Assembly: GCA_002503595.1 (NCBI GenBank)
Contig: DASC01000119.1
Coordinates: 1-21,114 of the forward strand
DNA: 21,114 nucleotides
DNA from: Candidatus Methanogaster sp. UBA203
GTDB lineage: Archaea; Halobacteriota; Methanosarcinia; Methanosarcinales; Methanogasteraceae
Direction: 5' to 3'
Below the pieces are notes generated by a model. It saw only the letters and a program-made list of their open reading frames with translations, was not told the origin of the DNA and did no database searches. The position numbers were made by a program, and so were the translations under genes. Below are positions 7,218 through 16,941 of the stretch, piece after piece (the stretch's first letter is position 1; every line of letters starts with the position of its first letter).

Positions 7218-10200
7218 TCATTCCAAATACTCGTCTAAGAAGCCGATAACCTTCCCTCTGTCCAGTTCCTCATGGCAGAATTGATTTCGATAATTCCGCA
7301 AGCAGCCATAGCAACTGGCATGTCCTTCTTCTCCTCCGCATTCACATCCTTTCATCCTCTGGTAAGCAGACTGTAGAATTTGTTTTATCGTGGCTTCGCT
7401 TTGAGCAATCCTATACACATGCCCCGCTCCACCGGGCACGTCATCAAACAAGATCAACGCTTGCCTTGTCGGATCGCCAATATGAGGGTGCAGACACCCA
7501 TCCAAATCCTGTCGGTCAATATCAAGTACTTCACTCGCTCCTTCGAGTATTGCATAAAGAAGTGAAAACCAGAATCCGATGTCAGAGTTGGCATATCCTT
7601 CGAAATGAAGCTGAAGGATGTCGGTCATGTATTCATGTCCAAGGTAGTAACGCTGGAGATTGCCTGAACAATCATACCCCCAGGGTGTTTTGTGAGGGGT
7701 TTTCTCTTCTTTGTTACCTAAAACCGTATATCCACATCTGTGACAGACTTTGAACCCTTGATAGCCAGCATGATTTATGACTGCCATCTTCCCATGCGAA
7801 GCCGGTATTGCTCGAAGAATGACATTATTCTTCAAGTCAACTGTTAATTCATCCCTCTCGTCTGACTCACCAGAATAATACGTTCGAGTGGTGTAGGTCT
7901 TCTCGGGTCGTCCTTCTCCAGGGTCTGCCGGCGGTTTGGTGCTTGTAATGAACCCAAACTCGGGTTTTAAGAAAGTTCCTTGATTTCTACCTTCTAAAGA
8001 CCGACCACAACCTTCACAATTCTTGAGAGGTTCTTCAGAACCCTCGGGTCCTCTTTGATAGCGTTGACAATATTTGCAGACTGCGTATCTATATTTAGGC
8101 CACTCTCTTCTGGGTGTTTTTTTCAGATATTGGCTTGTCCATAACTTTCCGCCTGCCACTATCTGACTGCCAGGTGCATATTCCGATAATGCGATCCTCA
8201 AGTCACGATCCAATTCCAATCTTTTTGCCGTATCAGAGTGATGTAAAATCTGTAACTCCACCACATCCACAGGAAATCCGTACTTAGGTATAACGTTGTG
8301 ACTTGATAGAAAATTAATCAGATATCTGTCTTTTATTGTGTTGATTGCACGTAAGATATAGTCCGACGGTTTATCTTCATTTGCACGTCGCTTCCGCGCA
8401 TCTTCCAAATTTTCAACATCTCCGTTCACCTCTTCCGATGCCTTTAACAACACACCCTCTTTTTCATCAAACAATCCCGAAACCCACCCCCATGTATCAA
8501 GTTCTATATCTTGATGCAAAGCTTCCGGTGTAATCCGTTTTAAAATTTCATAGAGGTTATCTGGTTTACTATCCAAGTACTCCTTGAATAAATCGGGTCC
8601 GTTTTTATCTTCTTTAAAGAAGAATGACTTGACGTCCATTTTCTTATTATCGTGCCAAAATTCATCTTGGTATTCTTTCCAGAATTGTGCGAGTGCGGTG
8701 GCATAAATATGCCTTTTCACGATCTTTTCATTCTCGATTTTAAAATGTGGCGGCTTAATCGTACCAGAGACCATTCGCATCGGGTCATTAAAGTGAGTCA
8801 AATCATGAGAGCGACGTTGACAAAAAGTCAGCGCAAACGCCGTAGAATCAATACGCCTGCCCGCCCTGCCCGCCCTTTGCACGTAATTGGCGGCAGAAGG
8901 CGGTACATTTCGCATAAACACGGATTCCAGTTCCCCCACATCCACACCCAATTCAAAGGTGGTCGAACAACTTAACACATTCACGTCTCCATCAATAAAC
9001 TTGGTCTGCAGCTCGGTAGCAGCTTCGTTTGTTAACTGCGCCGTATGCTCTTCAGCCCTCATTTTTAATGGCAAAATTCCTGAGTAGAGATTTCGATAAT
9101 GATTATCTGCGAAGATTTCATCAGGATTGCATTCTTCGAGTTTTCCATCACATCGATATGTAGGACAAACGCCTCTTATGTTCAGGAGTGTTATATTATT
9201 ACATCTATCACAGCGGTACCACTGAATATTTTCATTGATAGTTTTTGATTGAAGTTCCCAGGAATTATATTTCATGCGGTAGACTGTTCCTTCTTTCAGC
9301 AAATTGATGGGGGAGAAATAATCCTTCCAACAACTTGATGTATTGTCAAGCTCCAGACTTCTTTGCCAGATATTCCTTAACATCCCCACACATTCCTCCC
9401 GCGATAGATTCATACCCATTTGTTGAGATAAACGCGTAATAAAATCTATGCGGGTGTTCACAGCGTTTCCAGAAGAAGGATTCCAGCTACGGATATGTTT
9501 TTTCCGTGAGGATCCGTTCTCCCTGAAGTAACATTCATGATTAGTGGGTTGGAAAAATTCATCTGTGGGGGGGACATTATCTGGAAACAGAATAGCTCCG
9601 TACTTCCTGAAATCGTCCAACAACACTTGAAATAAAATCCAGACCTCGTCTGTGGACAGATTCCAGGGAGGCTTCGTTAATGACTTTGGTGCTATCCAAC
9701 GTTCCGGCTTTACTAATGAAAAACCAATACATCCCAGCCCTTCCAGACCAATTTTACTATCAGTGCGTAAGAGTTCATGAAGCACCCATTTCCAGACTTC
9801 ATCCTCTTGTTCTTGTAAACTTTTATCAGGAAAAAGATTAAGTTGGCTTGCTTGTTGTTTAAGGGGGCGAATCAAATCCTGAACTCTCCACCTGTTTTCA
9901 AGAGCCTTATCTCTATTCTCAGCTATCGTCTTGAGGATTAGATGCCTTCTGAGTATTTGGGAGTAGGTACGGCTGATATAAGGCGCAAAAAAAGCAGCAT
10001 CCTGTCGGCTATCGGAAAAAATCAATAACTGTCGTCTATCACCACTTTTTTCAGTCGAAACTTCACCGGATACCTCCGCATCCACAGTAGATGACCAATC
10101 ATCAGAAACTGTGCCATTATCTTCTGAATGACCTTCGGATTCTCTTTTCTGCGATGGAATCTGTTGGTAAAGAGAAGTTGCCAACACACTGGCAATTGCG

Positions 10201-12092
10201 TCTTTGCCGAGGAGAAAACGCCACACCATAGAGCTTTTTGGATTCGTTCTTGCACAGGCAGGGCACTTATGGATTTTTCCGTCTTTAGATTTGACCTTGA
10301 GTATATCAAAGTAATTTTCTGAACCACAATCACAAAGTGGGCTTACTAAATTCGCCTTGTCAATGGCTCCACATACAGCGCAGATTTTACATTTTTCCCC
10401 TTTCAAAGTTTCTTTCAAGTTTACCGATTCATCTTCATTATCAGGTGATAATTGAGTATACTCATCAAGAAGCAGATAATATTCCAAATTTTTAGTTTCT
10501 TCAAAATATAACCGCCCTGGCTGCTTGAAAACATCTTTATCTTTATATTTTTGGGTTTCTCCTATCATGTAGACAGCACCACACTGGCGGCAGGTTGCGA
10601 TCTCGAATACAGGATAGTCCTTTCCTTCGTGTTTAACCGTCTCGTAGCGCTCCAAATAGATTTTCTTTTCTGGAAGCAAATTCATATAAGCACCTTCAAC
10701 GGCTCGCACAAATAAATGGTATCTGGCAGGAATGAGTGGTTGATCATCTTTGCCCGGCTTGGACTGAACAGCAAGGTCAACCAACGCTACAAGAGTGTTG
10801 TTGGGATCCTCTACATTCGGGAAGATCTCTTCTGCAACTTCATTTAAGAATTGTGGTTTCTCTTCGAGAACTCCTCTGAGCGAAATCAACCGGTCATCAC
10901 CTTTTAATACGTGAAATAGAAATCGTTTGTATTCATTATCAGCTTGTAGTTCAGACTCTTCGAGTATCTTGGTTGGTACTCCATTTTTGATCCCTGTTTC
11001 TACTAAAGCAGATATTATACAATAAGATGGAATCTTGCTTATAATTTCCTGCCATTCTGTATATAGGGAGGGATTTGGCTTTCCCCATGAAATACCCCAC
11101 TCCGTCATTGGTTGATGAATAGCCGCAATAACATCTCGTGGCTCAAACGAATCTTCTCCAAATAATTCTTTAGCAAATTTTGCAACTTCGGTACGGTCGT
11201 TTTCCCCACTTCCGAGAGTGGCGCTGGTAGCAATGCACTGAATCCTGCCCGGTTCACTTTGAACTACACGATCTTTAAGACGTCTGAGCAACATCGCCAT
11301 TTCAATTCCCTTAGCTCCGTTGTACGTATGTGCTTCATCGATTATGATAAATTTCCAGTAATCTGCATATTCTCCGTCGAAAAAGACGTGGTCTTCGGGA
11401 CGAAGCATTAGATATTCGAGCATGGCGTAATTGGTCAGCAGAATGTGGGGCGGTTTCTCTTTCATCTGGTCTCTGGAGACCAGTTCATTTGGCAGAGGAT
11501 CTCCTTTATACATTTTTCGGTATTTATCTTCTGCTGCTTTCTGCTTTTGTTCAGTCTCACCAGTATATCGACCAAAAGTTATATCAGGACAATTCTCAAG
11601 GAGGACACGCATTCGTTTTAACTGATCGTTTACCAGAGCATTCATGGGGTAGAGTAGGAGAGCACGCACGCCTGGCGTCAATTCGCCACTCTCCTTCTGT
11701 CGGAACAGATGGTTTAGGATAGGTACTAAGAATGCTTCGGTCTTGCCGCTGCCAGTACCTGTGGCTACAACAATGTTTCTACCATCTCCTACCACTCTGC
11801 GGATAGCAGATTCCTGGTGCGTATAAAGAGGACGGTTCAAGGGAAGTCCATCAGATTTAAGACCTTTGAATTGATCGGAGAGAAGTCCCTCATCCACTGA
11901 TTCTTCCAAGGATTTCCCGGTTTCGAAGGGTGGTGTAGCCTCCAGGATAGGTCCTTTCACAAACTTTTCAGGTTGTAACTCCTTCATAAATTGGTTTTGA
12001 AGGTGGGAATTCTTCAACCGAAAGCTGGTAGAGAGGTATGCTCGATACTTATCCGTGATGGACTTGGTTGTTTTAATTGGGTCAAGTGCCAT
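7218..12092 (-). CDS. Large superfamily 2 helicase with DUF1998 (DruE/DrmA/MrfA-like), probable Druantia-III DruE
   Basis: The 1624-residue protein has a complete DEAD/DEAH core: THQESAI (Q-like), VVATGTGSGKTEAF (Walker A, 108-121), LLYPMNAL (Ia), FIIIDEAHTY (motif II, DEAH at 252-255), CIATSATLG (III), FSDSRQDAAFF (~693), and STTFELGVDVGELESV with YVQRAGRAGRR (V-VI, ~1050-1080). Cysteine pairs occur throughout (CRQCG, CKICAVCG, CPACA, CDRC...CDGK, CKYC, CEGCG, CHRCG). The C-terminus has LFDDVPGGAGHVY and then CECGG...SCYGCLRNYRNQFCHEELDR, the zinc-binding DUF1998/MZB signature. Such helicases are the motor of Druantia (DruE), DISARM and Dpd defence systems and of the DNA-repair helicase MrfA. 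The partner gene favours Druantia III. Its ATG lies 11 bases inside the end of the upstream gene, with a GGAG site before it, so the two are translationally coupled. It is AT-rich and probably acquired by transfer. Confidence 0.85.
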   Translation of the reverse strand: MALDPIKTTKSITDKYRAYLSTSFRLKNSHLQNQFMKELQPEKFVKGPILEATPPFETGKSLEESVDEGLLSDQFKGLKSDGLPLNRPLYTHQESAIRRVVGDGRNIVVATGTGSGKTEAFLVPILNHLFRQKESGELTPGVRALLLYPMNALVNDQLKRMRVLLENCPDITFGRYTGETEQKQKAAEDKYRKMYKGDPLPNELVSRDQMKEKPPHILLTNYAMLEYLMLRPEDHVFFDGEYADYWKFIIIDEAHTYNGAKGIEMAMLLRRLKDRVVQSEPGRIQCIATSATLGSGENDRTEVAKFAKELFGEDSFEPRDVIAAIHQPMTEWGISWGKPNPSLYTEWQEIISKIPSYCIISALVETGIKNGVPTKILEESELQADNEYKRFLFHVLKGDDRLISLRGVLEEKPQFLNEVAEEIFPNVEDPNNTLVALVDLAVQSKPGKDDQPLIPARYHLFVRAVEGAYMNLLPEKKIYLERYETVKHEGKDYPVFEIATCRQCGAVYMIGETQKYKDKDVFKQPGRLYFEETKNLEYYLLLDEYTQLSPDNEDESVNLKETLKGEKCKICAVCGAIDKANLVSPLCDCGSENYFDILKVKSKDGKIHKCPACARTNPKSSMVWRFLLGKDAIASVLATSLYQQIPSQKRESEGHSEDNGTVSDDWSSTVDAEVSGEVSTEKSGDRRQLLIFSDSRQDAAFFAPYISRTYSQILRRHLILKTIAENRDKALENRWRVQDLIRPLKQQASQLNLFPDKSLQEQEDEVWKWVLHELLRTDSKIGLEGLGCIGFSLVKPERWIAPKSLTKPPWNLSTDEVWILFQVLLDDFRKYGAILFPDNVPPTDEFFQPTNHECYFRENGSSRKKHIRSWNPSSGNAVNTRIDFITRLSQQMGMNLSREECVGMLRNIWQRSLELDNTSSCWKDYFSPINLLKEGTVYRMKYNSWELQSKTINENIQWYRCDRCNNITLLNIRGVCPTYRCDGKLEECNPDEIFADNHYRNLYSGILPLKMRAEEHTAQLTNEAATELQTKFIDGDVNVLSCSTTFELGVDVGELESVFMRNVPPSAANYVQRAGRAGRRIDSTAFALTFCQRRSHDLTHFNDPMRMVSGTIKPPHFKIENEKIVKRHIYATALAQFWKEYQDEFWHDNKKMDVKSFFFKEDKNGPDLFKEYLDSKPDNLYEILKRITPEALHQDIELDTWGWVSGLFDEKEGVLLKASEEVNGDVENLEDARKRRANEDKPSDYILRAINTIKDRYLINFLSSHNVIPKYGFPVDVVELQILHHSDTAKRLELDRDLRIALSEYAPGSQIVAGGKLWTSQYLKKTPRREWPKYRYAVCKYCQRYQRGPEGSEEPLKNCEGCGRSLEGRNQGTFLKPEFGFITSTKPPADPGEGRPEKTYTTRTYYSGESDERDELTVDLKNNVILRAIPASHGKMAVINHAGYQGFKVCHRCGYTVLGNKEEKTPHKTPWGYDCSGNLQRYYLGHEYMTDILQLHFEGYANSDIGFWFSLLYAILEGASEVLDIDRQDLDGCLHPHIGDPTRQALILFDDVPGGAGHVYRIAQSEATIKQILQSAYQRMKGCECGGEEGHASCYGCLRNYRNQFCHEELDRGKVIGFLDEYLE

Positions 12093-15000
12093 TGTTATCC
12101 ATTCTCCGTTTTATTTCCATTAGATACTCTATATTCCAAACACGCAACGACCTTCTCCGCCTGTCAAAGGCGATTTTTAAGCTTGTGATATCATTTAATG
12201 TTATACCAGCATTTAAAAGTTCCTTTTTACTAAAGCCTTTCCCGTTCCGTTCTCTGTTTCTTCTCCCTGGACATATAACACGAGGATTAAGTTTTATTAT
12301 TCCAATGCAAACAACTCTTGTATTTGGAGCATTTTCTCCCGGAAATTGGATTTCTGTCACTGACCACGGATCTTCTTCGGCGATCTGTATAAGATACCGA
12401 CCATCTGGGATGTCTTTGATTGACTTGGCAATGGTTACACTGAAACTGTCCTTCATGATTTGCTCTTCATGAATTTTCTCTCCGCTCTTCAAACCCCATA
12501 ACCTGACAACTCTATTCTCAGCTTTCCCTTGCTCATCCCACCATATATTCAATATTCGCGCCTCATCTTTCATACTTATCTCGCATTTCAGGTCTTCGAC
12601 CTCCCAGATGGTTCGGATGCGGAATAATGGAACATGATCTATTGAAGTCTCTGAGTCAGGAACTGTTAATTCAAATGTTTGTAATGATTCATCACTGCTT
12701 TTTAAAGTATCACTAAAACGCAGAATGTTAAATATAGCTTTCCCTTCTGTTATTTTCGCTTCCGACCCTTGCTCCGAATTGCATAGACTCAGTTGACCTT
12801 GACCATGAATAAAAGAGGGCATGCTCACAATGAGAGATAGTGATTCACCCGCTTCCTCTAGATCGCCAATCCACAGTTCTTCTATTCTATTTGACTCTGA
12901 AGAATATTTATTACCCGGTAAACCATCGAGCCGCCATGCTAATCTTGGAATTCCAATGGTTATTGGAATAGTAATCAGATCGCTATCAGAGAGTGGATAT
13001 CGTAATATTCCATGAATGTTGTGTTTTGAAGAGGCTGTTTCTATCCTGTACGAACGATCTTTGCAGTCAATAATTTTCGCAGGGCTTTGAGATTCAAATT
13101 CCATTTGATCAGACACCCCGAGTCTCAGATAGACTTGTGAAGTATCTGATTTACAAGGTAAGTAGATATCTTTGTCAAACCCTATCGTTAGATGGGGTAC
13201 AACACAAAAACTAAACGACTTGTCAATATGCCGGACATTATTTCTCAATCTAACTGTAAACCTGCCAACAGGAGTTTTTCCCATATATTTTTCGTCGGAT
13301 AGTAGTATTTTAAATACGTTCTCCTTCTCATCGATGCTCAATATTTCTTCGTCCGTCAGCCGATAATGTTTGGACTCGTCCAATGTGTTAGCATTACTTT
13401 TGGGTATGGAAATTATCCATCCGCTTATTTCAGCGTCGCTTTTGATGGGAACGAGGATACTTGGAGGCTCCCCAACGTATATAGCCCCTTCTTCTGAACT
13501 GCATCCTATCAGCGGCTCGCTGTAAAGCGTTGGTTCAAGTATTTTTTCCCGTGAAATTGGTATTGACTTTTTTTCACCTTGTTTATCCACCAAACCCAGT
13601 TGGTTAACATCGATAAGGTCCAATGCTCGATACTTATGCTCTCGCCATTTTTCACGCAAATAAGCTTCCTCAATAATACTTCGACTCGGTTCAAGGTTGA
13701 ATCCATCATGCAATAAAATCCAAATCTGTTCTCTGGGCAGTTCTTCTTCTTTAATCAACTTTTTAGAATCATAGTTAAACGCCATAAATGGACGATCAGG
13801 GCTTATACCCTGAATATCCCATCGCGCTATAACTTGGTCGTCAGTTTTTAGAGTGAATTCATAGTTATTCGATGGAAAAGGTAGAGAAAAGTCCAGTTCC
13901 TCCGTTTCTAAATGATCTTTGTCATATCTGTAAACTTTTAATAGTTCTTTATGTGAATCGGGTTTATCTTCGTTAATCACCAAACAAAGTCCGGCGATTT
14001 CGTCGGGTACTTGCTGTGGTGGAAAGTGAACTTTGATTTCGCTCATTGCTATATCTAAGTATATTACAGGGCTTCTGAATCCATTCCCTATGATTATAGG
14101 GGGATCTGGAGGGGGTGGTGGATACCATTCTTCAAATCTTGTAACTACTCTTTCTGCTAATCCAATTTCAGTCGTGGCAGGAACTTTTCCCTCTTTATTG
14201 CGATGATCCGCCATCTGGATCGATCGAACAAGAAAATCACTCGCCGTATCACCACCGTAAAGCAAAAACCTTCGGGTGGGCTCGTCTACAGAAGAAAATG
14301 GTATCTGAATTTGCTTTAATTTTTCTTTTAATTCAGTTATCCTTTGTTTAATTTGTCTAATTTCTACATCGAAACAGTCTATTTCTGAGATATAGCAGCT
14401 CTCATCCGTACCATTTCGGTGAGCTTCGTCTTTTTCTCGTTCCAAACTCCCCAAATCAGGATATTCCCTCATTAAATCGTTTCTTAGTGATTCTGCTTTA
14501 AATTGTGCATCACGACGTTGTTTTAACTGTTCAACACCAAAGTGAACATCTCCATTTCCCAATTTAGCAAGACGTTCATCAATCTCATGTAGTTCTTCAA
14601 ATAGAGCGTCTTTTTCAGCCGTTGATTCTCTGATATCGTTTTTTATCTCCTTAATCCGGTGTTCTGCTTGGTCAGCGGTTTGTTTATTTCTTCGGGCATC
14701 AGCAAGCTTATGTTGCATGGCTGTGACCATGGACTGTATATCGTCTGCAATATCAACGCCCACACCTTCTGCTACACTTTTGATTCTACTGATTTGTTCA
14801 TCGGTTTTCTGTTCTATAGAACTCCTGCTTTCACGCAAGTGGCTGATGGTCTCGTGGTTATCGTACAATTGCTTTAAATTATGTACGAGTTCGGGTTGAG
14901 GACACTCAATTACTCTTTCATCAATGGGAAGGTCTTTCAATATCTTTGGTATTTCAACTTGGATCTCTTGAGATGTTCTTTCTCTTTCTATAGGGCGTGA

Positions 15001-16140
15001 AAAGAAGTAATCCGTCAATCCCTTGACGATTTTCAGAATATTCTCAAAATATCCTTGTTTTGCGCTTGATTCGATTACTTTTCTGGAATTAAACGCTTCA
15101 ATTTTATCTTTCAAATCATCAAAAGGTAATTCTCGGATGGATGGAACATAGCGTTCATCCCAGCGATCAGAAAATATTGATTGAACACATTCTTCCATCT
15201 GTTTTTTAAGCAGGTTTTCTCGTGCATTAAGTTCGGTCAGTTCCCCAAGTTCATGTTCTAATCCCGGCAAGATGTTAATGCATCGATCGATTGCTTCTAA
15301 ATCAGCTAAAATTTTCTTATCGAGTTCTGAAAACTTATTCCTTCGCTGTTCACATAGTCTTTCCTCATTTTCTAAATCTTCAATCCCTTTTTGGATATCT
15401 TGCATCTCTGAATTTTTCTTGTTTTTGTACTCCAAAGGATCTTTAGGCAAAGAAGCTAATTCGCCATGATCGCCTACCTCTCGTTCTAAAGTTTTGATTT
15501 CATCGAGATCGTCCCATATTTTAATTAAAGATCGATATCTGATTAATTTGCTTGAAATTTGCTTCTTATTATCCTGTAGTTTTTCAATCTCTTCTTCGAT
15601 GGTCTTTATCGCTTCGTTGTCTTCCCTTTGAGTTCCCAACAAGAAGCTAATCTCTTTGAGGTCAGTAGGATCAGTCAGTTTACCGACCATCGGATCTATG
15701 ATCTTTTCAAAATACTCATCCAAATAAGAATTGGGGATCATTCCATGCATGAGAAGGGGAGTAACATAGCGATGTGCACCTTTGATATCAAAAGACGGTA
15801 GTCTATTGGATTCTAAAAAATCGATGAATATTTTCCCCCATTTTCCTTGCCAATTAGGATCTGAAAGACCCACAGAATCTTTTACCGCTGACCAATAGTC
15901 ACCACCTCTGTAATCAAGAATGCCCTTCCAAACAAGAAAACATGCTACGCATGTAGGCGTCTCAGTTTTCAGAAATTTCGTTCCCTTTTGGATATCATCT
16001 GAAATTTGCTCTTTTATGAAAGTACCTAATTTATCTACTTCTTCGACAGATAGAGGAATTTCTCCCAGTAAACTTATTTCTTGGATTATTGGAGATAACT
16101 TATTTTCGCATTCCAGTATATCTTCGCATTCTTCAATCAT
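12082..16140 (-). CDS. Giant coiled-coil/beta-rich protein, probable DruH-like partner of the DUF1998 helicase
   Basis: This 1352-residue protein has no Walker A, nuclease or methylase motif that I can find. The N-terminal domain (~55-165) carries CVACFLVWKGILDYRGGDYW, then NWQGKWGKIFIDFLESNRLP and YVTPLLMHGMIPNSYLDEYF. This pattern recurs in large defence-associated proteins and, from memory, at the start of DruH. Long heptad-like, Glu/Lys/Gln-rich coiled coils fill about 172-300, 380-410 and 450-620. A proline hinge (WYPPPPPDPP, ~670) leads to a C-terminal half made of repeated strand-rich, Ig-like stretches. The last ~50 residues are basic. It is the first gene of a two-gene operon, its stop lying inside the helicase start. 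Druantia type III consists of exactly such a pair (DruH, DruE). The operon structure is secure. The DruH label is an inference that needs a profile search. Confidence 0.62.
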   Translation of the reverse strand: MIEECEDILECENKLSPIIQEISLLGEIPLSVEEVDKLGTFIKEQISDDIQKGTKFLKTETPTCVACFLVWKGILDYRGGDYWSAVKDSVGLSDPNWQGKWGKIFIDFLESNRLPSFDIKGAHRYVTPLLMHGMIPNSYLDEYFEKIIDPMVGKLTDPTDLKEISFLLGTQREDNEAIKTIEEEIEKLQDNKKQISSKLIRYRSLIKIWDDLDEIKTLEREVGDHGELASLPKDPLEYKNKKNSEMQDIQKGIEDLENEERLCEQRRNKFSELDKKILADLEAIDRCINILPGLEHELGELTELNARENLLKKQMEECVQSIFSDRWDERYVPSIRELPFDDLKDKIEAFNSRKVIESSAKQGYFENILKIVKGLTDYFFSRPIERERTSQEIQVEIPKILKDLPIDERVIECPQPELVHNLKQLYDNHETISHLRESRSSIEQKTDEQISRIKSVAEGVGVDIADDIQSMVTAMQHKLADARRNKQTADQAEHRIKEIKNDIRESTAEKDALFEELHEIDERLAKLGNGDVHFGVEQLKQRRDAQFKAESLRNDLMREYPDLGSLEREKDEAHRNGTDESCYISEIDCFDVEIRQIKQRITELKEKLKQIQIPFSSVDEPTRRFLLYGGDTASDFLVRSIQMADHRNKEGKVPATTEIGLAERVVTRFEEWYPPPPPDPPIIIGNGFRSPVIYLDIAMSEIKVHFPPQQVPDEIAGLCLVINEDKPDSHKELLKVYRYDKDHLETEELDFSLPFPSNNYEFTLKTDDQVIARWDIQGISPDRPFMAFNYDSKKLIKEEELPREQIWILLHDGFNLEPSRSIIEEAYLREKWREHKYRALDLIDVNQLGLVDKQGEKKSIPISREKILEPTLYSEPLIGCSSEEGAIYVGEPPSILVPIKSDAEISGWIISIPKSNANTLDESKHYRLTDEEILSIDEKENVFKILLSDEKYMGKTPVGRFTVRLRNNVRHIDKSFSFCVVPHLTIGFDKDIYLPCKSDTSQVYLRLGVSDQMEFESQSPAKIIDCKDRSYRIETASSKHNIHGILRYPLSDSDLITIPITIGIPRLAWRLDGLPGNKYSSESNRIEELWIGDLEEAGESLSLIVSMPSFIHGQGQLSLCNSEQGSEAKITEGKAIFNILRFSDTLKSSDESLQTFELTVPDSETSIDHVPLFRIRTIWEVEDLKCEISMKDEARILNIWWDEQGKAENRVVRLWGLKSGEKIHEEQIMKDSFSVTIAKSIKDIPDGRYLIQIAEEDPWSVTEIQFPGENAPNTRVVCIGIIKLNPRVICPGRRNRERNGKGFSKKELLNAGITLNDITSLKIAFDRRRRSLRVWNIEYLMEIKRRMDNNGT

Positions 16141-16181
16141 GATCGCATCAAACCTCTTCGTTTTGTCTGCAAGCTATCCAA

Positions 16182-16191
16182 CTTTTAATAT
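16182..16191 (-). promoter_or_regulatory. Possible promoter and ribosome site for the helicase operon
   Basis: On the reverse strand ATATTAAAAG lies about 45 bases before the ATG at 16140. A GAAGAGG ribosome site follows at about 16152-16159. Transcription would start near 16160, leaving a short leader that contains the ribosome site. A second AT box (GATATATACT, around 16217-16227) lies further up. Confidence 0.4.
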
Positions 16192-16211
16192 CCCCCACAT
16201 TCTTGTTACAC

Positions 16212-16307
16212 TCATGAGTATATATCTCTGCCGTCTTTGAACTTTAGCCCAAACAACTCCTGAACGCACTGCAAAACCACATAGACCCGGTCACACCCCG
16301 CGCCCAT
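16212..16307 (-). CDS. Possible 31-residue micro-ORF
   Basis: The reverse strand from an ATG at 16305-16307 reads MGAGCDRVYVVLQCVQELFG and then LKFKDGRDIYS before TGA at 16212-16214. A GGGGTGGAG stretch precedes the start and could serve as a ribosome site. It overlaps the end of the DUF2283 gene in another frame. The composition looks protein-like, so it may be a small partner protein or the tail of a lost gene. I know no family for it. Confidence 0.25.
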   Translation of the reverse strand: MGAGCDRVYVVLQCVQELFGLKFKDGRDIYS

Positions 16308-16551
16308 CTCCACCCCTCTTTCTGCTCGCATTGAGCACAGTGATCCCCACGACAGACCCCCTCCCGTATCTGATTATGAGATCATCGCCCGTAAGTTCTG
16401 AATCGTCTGTGTGGCTTGGCTTTTTGAAATTGTGGTACAGAACATCAGCCTCTTTATCATAAACCGTCCAGATCCTCGAATATGGCACATCCAACAGTTC
16501 AGGTACGAGATTCAATGCCTTCCTTACTTCTACCGCTTCCATATATTTCAT
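16291..16551 (-). CDS. DUF2283 family protein
   Basis: The 86-residue protein matches DUF2283: VYDKEADVLYHNFKKPSHTD, then GDDLIIRYGRGSVVGITVLN. The family's core is about 50 residues long, a small beta-rich fold of unknown function that is common in archaea and cyanobacteria and often sits next to toxin-antitoxin-like genes. A GAGGAG site directly precedes the ATG. The upstream regulator remnant ends only 6 bases before it, so they once formed an operon. The N-terminal ~28 residues (MKYMEAVEVRKALNLVPELL...) are a short helical extension seen in other archaeal members. The C-terminal tail is Gly/Arg-rich and may be slightly altered. Confidence 0.7.
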   Translation of the reverse strand: MKYMEAVEVRKALNLVPELLDVPYSRIWTVYDKEADVLYHNFKKPSHTDDSELTGDDLIIRYGRGSVVGITVLNASRKRGGDGRGV

Positions 16552-16593
16552 CTCCTCTCAAGTTGTCATCTCTGCCTCGTTAAGAAGATGGTT
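16552..16593. repeat. Imperfect direct repeat covering a gene end, copy 1
   Basis: These 42 bases match 16936-16977 with 35 identities by hand count. Both copies encode, on the reverse strand, a tail LNEAE-M/K-T-x or FNEAE-K-T-x, then TGA, then a purine-rich ribosome-site-like stretch. They are ends of two related genes, one of which has decayed. Confidence 0.6.
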
Positions 16594-16941
16594 CTCATCT
16601 TCACCATTCTTAGCATGATGTTTCAGAACAGCGAGCCCTGATCCAGTGGTTCTGTACTTTTGTAGGCTGCTTCTTGGCTTATCCGGAATGGTAAAAGACA
16701 GCAAACCATTTTGTAAGAGTGGCAGAATGTGTCTCTTGTAATTCCTGTAAGCAGGCGAAAGATTGAGGTAATTCAGGATCTCCTGCTTCTTCCGTTCTGT
16801 TCTGCAGAACTCAAGTATCTGAATAACTTGCTCACTGACTTGCTCACTGACCCGCGTCTCTGGGTGGGCAGCCAGAATCGTCATAAAATAATTGCGATCG
16901 CCATCAGTTTCAAAAACTGGTTCCAGAGACCTGTTCTCCTT
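16558..16941 (-). pseudogene. C-terminal fragment of an AlbA_2/Fic-type ATP-binding transcriptional regulator
   Basis: The open frame runs from just after a TGA (16942-16944) to 16560 and reads KENRSLEPVFETDGDRNYF, then MTILAAHPETRVSEQVSEQV and LQNGLLSFTIPDKPRSSLQK. The P-x-F-E-T-D-x-D-R-x-Y-F-x-T-I-x-x-HP segment is the end of the AlbA_2 (AAA_4) regulator core. The following winged-helix with the SEQVSEQV repeat and TIPDKP-x-S-x-L-QKYR is the usual C-terminal domain of these proteins and of related Fic regulators. Full proteins have about 400-500 residues, and here everything before the last ~128 is missing. An internal ATG at 16884 could express a 108-residue winged-helix protein, so a surviving DNA-binding fragment is possible. 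It ends 6 bases before the DUF2283 gene. Confidence 0.72.

Noticed and set aside
12082..16140. SMC or RecN-type ATPase identity for the coiled-coil protein
   Set aside because: No Walker A, signature motif or Walker B is present at either end.
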